Below are positions 1 to 5,424 of a stretch of DNA of 5,541 bases, piece by piece. The notes under the pieces are model-generated. The model was not told where the DNA came from. It made no database searches and saw only the letters and a program-made list of their open reading frames with translations. Position 1 is the first letter of the stretch, and every line of letters starts with the position of its first letter. The stretch covers positions 1 to 5,541 of the forward strand of contig SFOF01000157.1 of assembly GCA_004552515.1 (NCBI GenBank), written 5' to 3'. The DNA comes from Clostridiales bacterium. GTDB lineage: Bacteria; Bacillota; Clostridia; Christensenellales; Aristaeellaceae. The position numbers were made by a program, and so were the translations under genes.

Positions 1-249
1 CAGATACCACACGATCGCCGCGATGATGAGCGCCGCCGTAAGAAGAATCAGCAGCAGCCCCGAGCCGGACAGCGCGCTGAACGCCGCGCCGGTGTTTTCG
101 GCATAGCGCCAGCCCAACACGCCGGGGATAAATACTTTCGCTCCGCCCGAAAGCACCGAGACGGCCAGCCTTTTCGTCACGCGGTCGGCGGCCAGCACGG
201 CCAGCAGAGCGGCGGCGCTGATCCCGAGTCGCTTGGAAAATTTATTCAT
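1..249 (-). CDS. lspA: Signal peptidase II (prolipoprotein signal peptidase), N-terminal part, cut by window edge
   Basis: This is the first 83 codons of a gene that continues past the left edge; I translated it by hand from ATG 249-247. The family is an aspartic membrane protease that removes the signal peptide from lipid-modified prolipoproteins at the cytoplasmic membrane. Seen here: a short basic N-terminus (MNKFSKR), a first hydrophobic helix at about residues 9-22 running into the DRVTK motif (D22, K26), then the family motif NTGAAFS at residues 52-58 (N52, G54, A56, F57), then a second hydrophobic helix at about 64-82. The two catalytic aspartates lie later in the protein and are outside the window, so activity cannot be judged. 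The start is supported by GGAG at 261-258, 8 nt upstream. The gene lies 21 bp after the DUF5665-like gene, so the two are probably cotranscribed. The motif pair makes the family call firm. Confidence 0.93.
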   Translation of the reverse strand, partial: MNKFSKRLGISAAALLAVLAADRVTKRLAVSVLSGGAKVFIPGVLGWRYAENTGAAFSALSGSGLLLILLTAALIIAAIVWYL

Positions 250-270
250 AATCGTTTCTCCGAAGGATTG

Positions 271-543
271 TCACAGTCTTTCGAGCACAATGCGCGTGAT
301 CTGCGCCAGCGCGTTCCCGATGATGGGAATATTCAGCTCGACCAGGCGGCTCAGCAGCATGACCATGAGCGCGCCCAGTATGGTAAAGCCGACCGCCATG
401 CCGAACCCGCGCGCCAGTCCGCCCATGAAATTGACCAGCAGCTGCCGCCGCCAGGAGGCCGAATACCGCATATATTCCTCGATATTGGCGCGCTCCAGCG
501 CATGAATCAGCCGCCGGATCAGCGTCTCCAATCTGTTTTCCAT
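271..543 (-). CDS. DUF5665-like small membrane protein
   Basis: This is a 90-residue protein of unknown function. The N-terminal 35 residues are charged and helical (MENRLETLIRRLIHALERAN). A glycine-rich hydrophobic segment follows at about residues 38-65 (NFMGGLARGFGMAVGFTILG, then ALMVMLL), and the last 25 residues are a moderately hydrophobic amphipathic stretch. The 'NFxxGLARGxGxxxGFTxLGA' pattern matches what I remember of the DUF5665 family, small single-helix membrane proteins common in Firmicutes; this is recall, not a search. I chose ATG 543-541 because AAGGAG at 554-549 sits 5 nt upstream. A longer reading from a TTG at 558 would run through this ribosome binding site. The gene starts a new transcription unit after the divIVA terminator and precedes lspA by 21 bp, which hints at an envelope role, but no function is known. 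Confidence 0.85.
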   Translation of the reverse strand: MENRLETLIRRLIHALERANIEEYMRYSASWRRQLLVNFMGGLARGFGMAVGFTILGALMVMLLSRLVELNIPIIGNALAQITRIVLERL

Positions 544-561
544 GCCTGCTCCTTCCAATAA

Positions 562-584
562 ACGGCGATATTGTCAGTCGCCGT
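562..584 (-). repeat. Small hairpin in the leader of the DUF5665-lspA unit
   Basis: On the transcribed minus strand, ACGGCGA (584-578) and TCGCCGT (568-562) form a perfect 7-bp stem around a 9-nt loop (CTGACAATA). The hairpin ends 7 nt before the AAGGAG ribosome binding site of the 90-residue membrane protein. It could stabilise the leader RNA or affect ribosome access. It is too short, and lacks a clean run of T, to be called a terminator. No regulatory role is shown. Confidence 0.4.
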
Positions 585-699
585 CAGTTTTTCCAGAACA
601 GGGCAGGGCTATTCAGCATTAAAAGGCGCGCGCTTCTCATCGCCGCGCTCATATTTTACCACGGAACGGCGCGCCGCGCAACGATCAAACGACTGACAA
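571..699. repeat. 10-bp perfect inverted repeat flanking a predicted promoter
   Basis: TTGTCAGTCG at 571-580 and its exact complement CGACTGACAA at 690-699 form a perfect 10-bp inverted repeat with 109 bp between the arms. The predicted promoter for the DUF5665-lspA unit lies between them. The arms could be paired binding sites for a regulator, or a long-range RNA stem in a read-through transcript from divIVA. It could also be chance: one such pair in an intergenic stretch of this size is uncommon but not extraordinary. Confidence 0.35.
653..681 (-). promoter_or_regulatory. Predicted sigma-A promoter (extended -10) for the DUF5665-lspA unit
   Basis: On the minus strand, TTGCGC (681-676) and TAAAAT (658-653) are separated by exactly 17 bp, and the -10 is preceded by TGG (661-659), an extended -10 element. 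Transcription would start near 646, leaving a leader of about 100 nt. The site lies just downstream of the divIVA terminator, where a new transcription unit would need a promoter. The -35 box is only a partial match, so this stays a prediction. Confidence 0.55.
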
Positions 700-726
700 A
701 AATTGCGCATTTGCCCCTTCCCTATG

Positions 727-756
727 AAAATAAGCCCCGCGCGCGGCGAGGCTTAT
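727..756 (-). terminator. Rho-independent terminator after divIVA
   Basis: On the minus strand, ATAAGCCTCGC and GCGGGGCTTAT (756-730) form an 11-bp stem with one T-G wobble and a 5-nt loop (CGCGC). The RNA then runs into a short U tract (TTTT, 730-727, then C). It starts 13 nt after the divIVA stop codon, the expected place for the end of the division cluster transcript. The U tract is short, so some read-through into the next genes is possible. There is no comparable T run in the other orientation. Confidence 0.85.
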
Positions 757-769
757 CGATAAACAGAGC

Positions 770-1363
770 TTACTTGGCAAACAGGCTGTCGTCGGCCTTC
801 AGGATATGAGCCTGATCCTCGAGCAGGCGCAGGAAGCGCGCGCGATAATCCTCGGCGGCCTTCTTCAGCTCTTCCGCCTCGGACTTATGAGTTTCAACCT
901 CGGCCTTGGCGGCGGCGGTGACATTGGCGGCCTGCTCCTCGGCGCTGGCGATCATGGCGTTGGCCTTCTTGCGCGCGTCGGCGACCGTCTCGTCGGCCAG
1001 GCGCTGGGCGCTGATGAGCGTCTCGCGCAGCGTGGTTTCGAGATTCTTGAAGTACTGCGGCTCGTCGATCGCGGCGCTCTGCTGAACGGGCTGCGCGGGC
1101 GCAACGGCGACAATGCTCTTCGGCTCCTCGGCCACAACGACGGGCGCGGCCACGGTGGCAGGAGAGGCGGCCTTTTCAGCCTTGATCTGAGCGAGCTCGG
1201 CCTTGGCGGCTTCGGCTTCAGCCAGCGCCTCGCGGTTCTCCTTAATCATGACCTCCATCTGCTCGGCCAGCTCGTCGAGGAAATCGTCAACCTCGTCGAT
1301 GCTGTAGCCGCGAACCTGCTTGGAAAATTCCTTTTCATGAATATCTTTAACGGTAATCGCCAT
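770..1363 (-). CDS. divIVA: DivIVA-family septum/pole scaffold protein
   Basis: DivIVA binds curved membrane at the division septum and poles and recruits other proteins there. This copy has 197 residues. The N-terminal lipid-binding domain (about 1-55) carries the hallmark DIHEKEF (7-13) and RGYSIDEVDDFLDEL (18-32). An Ala/Pro/Val-rich linker at about 65-100 (SPATVAAPVVVAEEP...) separates it from a long Ala/Glu/Lys-rich coiled coil at about 104-190. I chose ATG 1363-1361 because AAAGG (1377-1373) sits 9 nt upstream and the protein then aligns with B. subtilis DivIVA without gaps over the first 20 residues. An in-frame ATG at 1372 directly follows that AAAGG, and a GTG at 1417 would only add unrelated residues. 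The residue matching B. subtilis Phe17 is Val17 here, while Arg18 is kept. The gene follows ylmH by 90 bp with no convincing promoter between, so it is probably the last gene of the division operon. Confidence 0.95.
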   Translation of the reverse strand: MAITVKDIHEKEFSKQVRGYSIDEVDDFLDELAEQMEVMIKENREALAEAEAAKAELAQIKAEKAASPATVAAPVVVAEEPKSIVAVAPAQPVQQSAAIDEPQYFKNLETTLRETLISAQRLADETVADARKKANAMIASAEEQAANVTAAAKAEVETHKSEAEELKKAAEDYRARFLRLLEDQAHILKADDSLFAK

Positions 1364-1453
1364 GGTAATCATCCTTTCCGCTTTGTTGGGGTACAGTTGT
1401 TGTCTATTATTCGACACGGCGCTCGAAATTCCTGCCTGCGCCTGAAAATAACT

Positions 1454-2203
1454 TTATTTTCCACCGCCGTAGACAAAGAGCCTGAGCGCGATGCGTCCCT
1501 TCTTCGTTTCGCCTGCGATCTCGTCGAGCCGGACGCGTCCCGTGCCCCGCAGCGACAAAAGCGCGTGCTCCGGCACGGTATAATCGACGCGCAGCGTCTC
1601 GGCCTGATTGACGAGCGCCCTGCCCTGATTGATCAGGCGCGCCGCTTCCGCACGGCTCAGTGAAAAGGCCGCCGCAAGCACCGCGTCCAGCCTGAGCGAG
1701 GACACGACCGCGCGGATCTCGCGCCCCTCCGGCTCGGGCAGATCGTCCGCCGAATCGACCTTCTCGCATCTGAGCGTCACGCGCCCGGCGCCCGTCAGCG
1801 ACGAAGCGATGTAGTCCGCCATATCGCTTTCGGCAAAGAGATAGGCCTGCTCTCTGTCCAGCGCGATATCGCCGATCTTCTCGCGCTCAAAGCCCAGCGC
1901 CATCAGCGCGCCGAGCAGATCCCGGTGCGTGGGCGAGCCGAACTGTGCGCGCCACGAAATGCGAATGATCTGTATCGGCCAGTCCTCATCCTGCGGCGCT
2001 TCGTCGGCATAAAAGGCCGCCATGCAGCGCTCGGCGTTTTCATAGCCGCCGCAAAAGACTACCTGTACGGCCTGCCGCCCCGCCGCCATGCGCGCCAGCT
2101 GAATCTGATTGAGATCGAGAAAGTGCGTAAACGCCGTATCGCCCCGCCTTGCCGCGCGCAGAGCCAGCTCGTTTAAGCGCTTCTCATCCTGCTGCGTATC
2201 CAT
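1454..2203 (-). CDS. ylmH: YlmH-like S4-domain RNA-binding protein
   Basis: YlmH is a conserved protein of Gram-positive ylm clusters. Its C-terminal S4 domain binds structured RNA, and in B. subtilis it has been linked to ribosome-associated quality control of stalled 50S-peptidyl-tRNA complexes (established knowledge, recalled). Seen here, in 249 residues: an N-terminal part with the conserved THRDLLGALMALG segment (92-104) and FEREKIGDI (105-113), then an S4 domain from about 167 with SLRLDAVLAAAFSLSRAEAA (169-188) and LINQGRALVN (190-199). The protein ends in a short Gly-rich tail. The start is uncertain: ATG 2203-2201 lies 2 nt after the yggT stop, and GTG 2209-2207 overlaps that stop (GTGA). 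No ribosome binding site is visible for either, so translation is probably coupled to yggT. The length is normal for the family. Confidence 0.93.
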   Translation of the reverse strand: MDTQQDEKRLNELALRAARRGDTAFTHFLDLNQIQLARMAAGRQAVQVVFCGGYENAERCMAAFYADEAPQDEDWPIQIIRISWRAQFGSPTHRDLLGALMALGFEREKIGDIALDREQAYLFAESDMADYIASSLTGAGRVTLRCEKVDSADDLPEPEGREIRAVVSSLRLDAVLAAAFSLSRAEAARLINQGRALVNQAETLRVDYTVPEHALLSLRGTGRVRLDEIAGETKKGRIALRLFVYGGGK

Positions 2204-2205
2204 CG

Positions 2206-2502
2206 TCACACAATGCGATAAAGATAGGCAAAGAGCACGTTGACCAGCCGACTGACAATCCGCACGCCGAAGATCGCCAGCAGCACGGAAATATCCAGCA
2301 TCAGCCCATGCTCCATGAGCCTGAGCGCCAGCGGCCGAAATGGCGCGACAATCGGCCCGACCATCTTCTGCATGAACGCGTACATCGAACTGCCCGGCCG
2401 CACGAACCAGGTCATCAGGCAGTAGATGCCCAGCAGCGCGGAAACAATATTCAGGAAAATGTTGACGCCTATCTGAATCTGAGAAATGACATCATAGGCC
2501 AT
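2206..2502 (-). CDS. ylmG: YggT/YlmG-family small membrane protein
   Basis: This 98-residue integral membrane protein has the YggT layout. A first membrane helix at about residues 10-34 ends in an LMTWF segment. A central loop contains GPIVAPFRPL (49-58), the family's 'DPxLxPfR' region. A second helix lies at about 67-92. Homologues sit beside sepF in most Gram-positive bacteria and in chloroplast ancestors and affect division or membrane organisation, but the molecular activity is not settled. ATG 2502-2500 is preceded by AAAGGA (2517-2512), 9 nt upstream. The gene starts 30 bp after the sepF stop and its own stop overlaps or abuts the ylmH start, so the three are almost surely one operon. 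I see nothing unusual in the protein. Confidence 0.93.
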   Translation of the reverse strand: MAYDVISQIQIGVNIFLNIVSALLGIYCLMTWFVRPGSSMYAFMQKMVGPIVAPFRPLALRLMEHGLMLDISVLLAIFGVRIVSRLVNVLFAYLYRIV

Positions 2503-2532
2503 GCCGTCACATCCTTTCCCTGCGCACAGCGC

Positions 2533-3360
2533 TTAATATCTGTTGGAATCGGTACTGGTGACCTCGACGGTGCTGGGGGTGAGCAGCCACGCCCGCTCGG
2601 ACGCGCGGGTGAGCGTCGCGCCGATGGCATAGGTCGCGCCGCACATCGTGTCCACGGCGCGCTGAGCCTGCGCGGGATCCAGCCGATCGAGATTGAGCAG
2701 GATCGTCTTTTTGTCAACCAGCGCGAGGATGACGTTCTTGCATTCCTCGATTGAATGGAGCGTACAGACCACCGTCTGCTGGCGGCCGGCGTCGCCCGAG
2801 GAACGCGCGCCCTCCTCATAGGAAGAGGAATAGCGCTCCGAAGCGCCGGACGAGCGCGCATAGTAGGACTCGTAATCGCCGGCGGAGCGGCGTTTTTCGC
2901 CCTCGGAGGCATAGCGGCTGCCATAGCTGCCGGCGCTTGTCCGCGCGTTCGTCCGCTGCGCGCTGCCCGAGGCGCTGTTCTGCGTGCGATAGGAGCCGGG
3001 CGTATAGCCGCTCGAACGGCTCGCGCCCGAACGCTGCTGCTGATAGGAAGACGCGCTCTTCTGCGCGGTCGAGCGGCGCGAGTTCGTCCAGCTCTCGTCG
3101 CTAAACTCGTCGGAATCGTCCTCGAGATTCACGCGCGTGCGGCTGCGTCCGCCGCTCTGAGACGACGCGGCGCGCGAACGGGGCTGCGGCTGCTCTTCAT
3201 ACTCGCTGAACTCGTCGAATTCATCGCGCGCGGTCGAACGACGCGCACTGCGCCGATTTGCCGCGCCGGTCTGCTCCGTCTCGTCGTCGCGCTCGTTGTC
3301 CACCAGTCCGATCAGATCCAGAAATCTGCCGAAGCCCCTCGTTTTCTGCTTGGAAGCCAT
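2533..3360 (-). CDS. sepF: Cell division protein SepF with an unusually long linker
   Basis: SepF anchors FtsZ filaments to the membrane and shapes the septum. This copy has 275 residues, against about 150 in B. subtilis. The N-terminus (SKQKTRGFGRFLDLIGLV, 3-20) can form the amphipathic membrane-binding helix. The C-terminal SepF domain is at about 194-268 and keeps VVCTLHSIEECKNVI (197-211), the ILLNLDRL strand (220-227), CGATYAIG (240-247) and AWLLTPSTVEV (257-267). Gly241 appears to match B. subtilis Gly109, which is important for dimer contacts. Between these lie about 170 residues of low-complexity Ser/Arg/Gly/Tyr sequence with acidic patches (DEFDEFSEYEE, 46-56; LEDDSDEFSDES, 79-90), probably disordered. 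AAGGAGG (3378-3372) precedes the ATG by 11 nt. No frameshift or internal stop interrupts the linker. The family call is secure; the role of the linker is unknown. Confidence 0.95.
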   Translation of the reverse strand: MASKQKTRGFGRFLDLIGLVDNERDDETEQTGAANRRSARRSTARDEFDEFSEYEEQPQPRSRAASSQSGGRSRTRVNLEDDSDEFSDESWTNSRRSTAQKSASSYQQQRSGASRSSGYTPGSYRTQNSASGSAQRTNARTSAGSYGSRYASEGEKRRSAGDYESYYARSSGASERYSSSYEEGARSSGDAGRQQTVVCTLHSIEECKNVILALVDKKTILLNLDRLDPAQAQRAVDTMCGATYAIGATLTRASERAWLLTPSTVEVTSTDSNRY

Positions 3361-3432
3361 TTTGAAAGTATCCTCCTTAAAACATCGGCGAACGCATGAA
3401 CAAAGCGCCCCGATCCGCCCTCTTTTTTACTT

Positions 3433-3458
3433 ATTATATATGCGCCCCTGCGCGTCAA
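3433..3458 (-). promoter_or_regulatory. Candidate promoter in front of sepF
   Basis: On the minus strand, TTGACG (3458-3453) is followed by a perfect TATAAT (3438-3433), but the gap is only 14 bp. Using the overlapping TAATAA (3436-3431) gives 16 bp and a weaker -10. An A-rich stretch (GTAAAAAAGA, 3430-3421) follows at once. Transcription would begin about 65 nt before the sepF start codon, in the 101-bp gap after yggS. This may be an internal promoter that lets sepF-yggT-ylmH-divIVA be expressed apart from the two genes upstream. The spacing makes it only moderately likely. Confidence 0.45.
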
Positions 3459-3461
3459 AAG

Positions 3462-4151
3462 CTATCTATGCGGCCGCTCGCCGAAGAGCGCCGAGCCGAT
3501 GCGCACCATCGTCGCGCCCTCCTGCGCCGCGATCAGGCAATCGTGGCTCATGCCCATGGACAGGATTTCCATGCGCGCCTGCCCCACAGGATGATCGCGC
3601 AGCCTGTCGAACCAGACGCGCATCCGCCTGAAATAGGGCCGCACATCCTCGGGATCGTCCGCCTTGGGCATGACGGCCATCAGCCCCCGCACGGACAGGC
3701 CGGGCAGAGCGGACGCGCGCGTCAGAAAATCAACCAGTTCTTCCTCATAAACGCCGCCCTTCTGCGGTTCCTTCGCGATGCCCACCTGCACGAGCACCGG
3801 CATGACGACGCCCTTTTTCTCCGCCTGGCGGCTGATTTCCTCCGCCAGATTCACGCGATCGACCGACTGAATCATATCGGCCAGGCCGATCAGGTATTTG
3901 ACCTTGTTGGTTTGCAGCTGACCGATGATATGCTTCCGGCAGGGCCGCGTCAGCAGGGGTGCTTTGTCGCGCAGCTCCTGAACGCGGTTTTCGCCGATCA
4001 GATCGACGCCGCACTCCAGCGCATGATTGACGACCGACGCGTCCACGGTTTTTGTGACGGCGCATATCTCCACGCCGCCCCATCTTCCCGAGGCCTCGCC
4101 GAGCCGCTCGCGCCAGAGGCTATATCGCGTCTCAAAATCCTCTTGTTCCAT
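3462..4151 (-). CDS. ylmE: YggS/YlmE-family pyridoxal phosphate homeostasis protein (PLPBP)
   Basis: YggS-family proteins are single-domain alanine-racemase-fold barrels that bind pyridoxal 5'-phosphate without known catalysis and keep vitamin B6 and amino-acid pools in balance in the cytoplasm. The protein has 229 residues, normal for the family. K34 in AVTKT (31-35) is the expected PLP Schiff-base lysine. Other family motifs are GENRVQEL (53-60), HIIGQLQTNK (74-83, often HfIGhLQsNK elsewhere), KEPQKGGV (127-134), LSMGMSHD (197-204) and VRIGSALFGER (216-226), whose Ser/Arg residues hold the cofactor phosphate in known structures. ATG 4151-4149 is preceded by GGGAGGA about 10 nt upstream. The gene follows the HlyD-like gene by 20 bp, so both are probably one transcript. 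The usual reason for its linkage to sepF is not known. All key motifs look intact. Confidence 0.96.
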   Translation of the reverse strand: MEQEDFETRYSLWRERLGEASGRWGGVEICAVTKTVDASVVNHALECGVDLIGENRVQELRDKAPLLTRPCRKHIIGQLQTNKVKYLIGLADMIQSVDRVNLAEEISRQAEKKGVVMPVLVQVGIAKEPQKGGVYEEELVDFLTRASALPGLSVRGLMAVMPKADDPEDVRPYFRRMRVWFDRLRDHPVGQARMEILSMGMSHDCLIAAQEGATMVRIGSALFGERPHR

Positions 4152-4171
4152 AACGGAGAGTTCCTCCCGTC

Positions 4172-5353
4172 CTACTTCACTTTCACATAGCAGCCCACAT
4201 AGAGCGCCGAGGTGTATTCCGTGCTGATGAGCACGCCGTCAGACGTATTGGACAGCACGATCACGGGAATAAACGTGCCGCCCGCGCCGTCGTAGACATA
4301 AACGCCCGTCTGGCCGTTTTCGGTATAGATCGCGCCCGCGGGCACCCTGAGGCCGGTCATTTCAGTGCTGATGGCCGCCTTGCCGCCGCGCTGATTGAGC
4401 AGCGGCCCCATGGGATCGGTAAAGCGCAGAAGCGTCGCGACGGTGCTGCCGGATTTGACGCTGGACACCACGGTGGCCTGATAGACGACGTCCTCAAAGC
4501 CGGTCATCTGGAACCAGAAATTTTGCCCCGTAACCGGATTAAAGGCCGCGTCGTCGGTGAGAATATAAGCGTACCATTCGTCGGTATTCACCAGCCGGTA
4601 GATGTTCGTGGTCAGGCGCGAGCCGCCCGCGTCCACGCTCCGACCCTGAAGCACGCCCTTCAAATCCTCTACGGTGATGTTGGCCATATTATCTGGCGTC
4701 AGGAAGCTCTCATAGCCGTCCAGATAGAAGCTCACAACGCCGTCGCGGTCGGCGGTCTGCACCGACTGCCAGGACAGGATCTGCGTTTCCTTCTTGCTTT
4801 CGGATTCATAGAGCGAGGTCAGCTTGGAGTCCTCGCGCTGGTTCTGGCTGAGATAGGTCTGCCGGCTTTCCATGGCCTGCGTCAGCTGTGCGCTCAGATT
4901 GAGCAGATTGCCGTTGGTCTTTTTGTTGATCAGCTCCTTGAGCTGAAGCGCGAGATATTGTACGTTGTCCTCGAGAATGTCCAGCCGCGTGTCGATGATC
5001 GTGCCCAGGATCGTCAGATGGTAGGCGCGGATGTTGGCGCGGATGGTTTCCAGCTCCTGGAGCTGCCTGACGGAATAGCCAGCCGAATAGACATAAGCAA
5101 TCTCGTCGCCCGCCGACACGCTCTGCCCCTCCGAGGCCAGATAGCTGACGGTGCTGCCGCTTTCCATCGTCACCACGGCCTCGTCGCGCATGATAACCGC
5201 CTGAACCTGCCGCGTGTCGTTGCTCGAGCCGCTCTCCACGACGGCATAGCGCGCCTCGCCCGGCCGAACGGCCTGAACGACGGCGAAAACCAGCACGGTC
5301 ACGAGCAGCATCAGCAGAATAAAGAACCGGCCGGTGGGTCTGCGTCCGCTCAT
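4172..5353 (-). CDS. HlyD-like membrane-anchored envelope protein (adaptor-type)
   Basis: This 393-residue protein has the layout of a HlyD/membrane-fusion-type adaptor. A short basic N-terminus (MSGRRPTGR) is followed by one membrane helix (about 10-29), so the rest should lie outside the membrane. A first half-barrel of lipoyl type follows at about 50-90 (SGSTVSYLASEGQSVSAGDE, 65-84). An extended helical, coiled-coil-like region spans about 94-198. The second half of the sandwich (ADRDGVVSFYLDGYE, 201-215) and beta domains to the C-terminus complete it, including LRVPAGAIYTENGQTGVYVY (335-354), a typical adaptor C-terminal motif. ATG 5353-5351 has GGAGG (5368-5364) 10 nt upstream. HlyD-family proteins usually work with an ABC or other exporter; none is visible here, and the next gene is yggS. 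Similar proteins are, as I recall, found ahead of the ylm genes in Clostridia, so a division or envelope role is possible. The fold class is fairly sure; the function is unknown. Confidence 0.85.
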   Translation of the reverse strand: MSGRRPTGRFFILLMLLVTVLVFAVVQAVRPGEARYAVVESGSSNDTRQVQAVIMRDEAVVTMESGSTVSYLASEGQSVSAGDEIAYVYSAGYSVRQLQELETIRANIRAYHLTILGTIIDTRLDILEDNVQYLALQLKELINKKTNGNLLNLSAQLTQAMESRQTYLSQNQREDSKLTSLYESESKKETQILSWQSVQTADRDGVVSFYLDGYESFLTPDNMANITVEDLKGVLQGRSVDAGGSRLTTNIYRLVNTDEWYAYILTDDAAFNPVTGQNFWFQMTGFEDVVYQATVVSSVKSGSTVATLLRFTDPMGPLLNQRGGKAAISTEMTGLRVPAGAIYTENGQTGVYVYDGAGGTFIPVIVLSNTSDGVLISTEYTSALYVGCYVKVK

Positions 5354-5395
5354 ATATCAGATGCCTCCGAGCATAGCTAAAACATTTTATGTTTC

Positions 5396-5424
5396 ATTAT
5401 ATCGCCATTTTCGGATTATTGCAA
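5396..5424 (-). promoter_or_regulatory. Strong predicted sigma-A promoter of the HlyD-like/ylm operon
   Basis: On the minus strand, TTGCAA (5424-5419) and a perfect TATAAT (5401-5396) are separated by exactly 17 bp. The start point would be near 5389, giving a leader of about 36 nt that contains the GGAGG ribosome binding site of the HlyD-like gene. The surrounding DNA is clearly more AT-rich than the genes. This is the best promoter in the window and probably drives the HlyD-like gene and yggS, and perhaps the whole cluster down to the terminator after divIVA. The rest of the upstream stretch to 5541 contains no gene that I can support. Confidence 0.8.

Noticed and set aside
1364..1417. N-terminal extension of DivIVA from a GTG at 1417
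   Set aside because: The extra 18 residues have no family counterpart and run through the AAAGG ribosome binding site; ATG 1363 gives the normal DivIVA N-terminus.
1364..1453. Possible promoter or terminator between ylmH and divIVA
   Set aside because: An AATAAT-like box (about 1410) has no -35 box at a sensible distance, and the only dyad (TTCGA/TCGAA) is 5 bp without a T run.
806..1663. 285-codon plus-strand open frame across divIVA and the end of ylmH
   Set aside because: It lies opposite two well-recognised genes, its protein is a Leu/Gly/Arg-rich composition without motifs, and no ribosome binding site supports it. GC-rich coding DNA often leaves such open antisense frames.
2755..3399. 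214-codon plus-strand open frame opposite sepF
   Set aside because: The Ala/Arg-rich translation results from the Ser/Arg-rich sepF linker read on the other strand. It is not an independent gene.
3396..4190. 264-codon plus-strand open frame opposite yggS
   Set aside because: It is antisense to a gene with all YggS family motifs; its His/Arg/Ala-rich translation resembles no protein I know.
4523..5380. 285-codon plus-strand open frame opposite the HlyD-like gene
   Set aside because: It is the antisense shadow of the HlyD-like gene; no recognisable domain, and the minus strand has a strong promoter, ribosome binding site and coherent protein.
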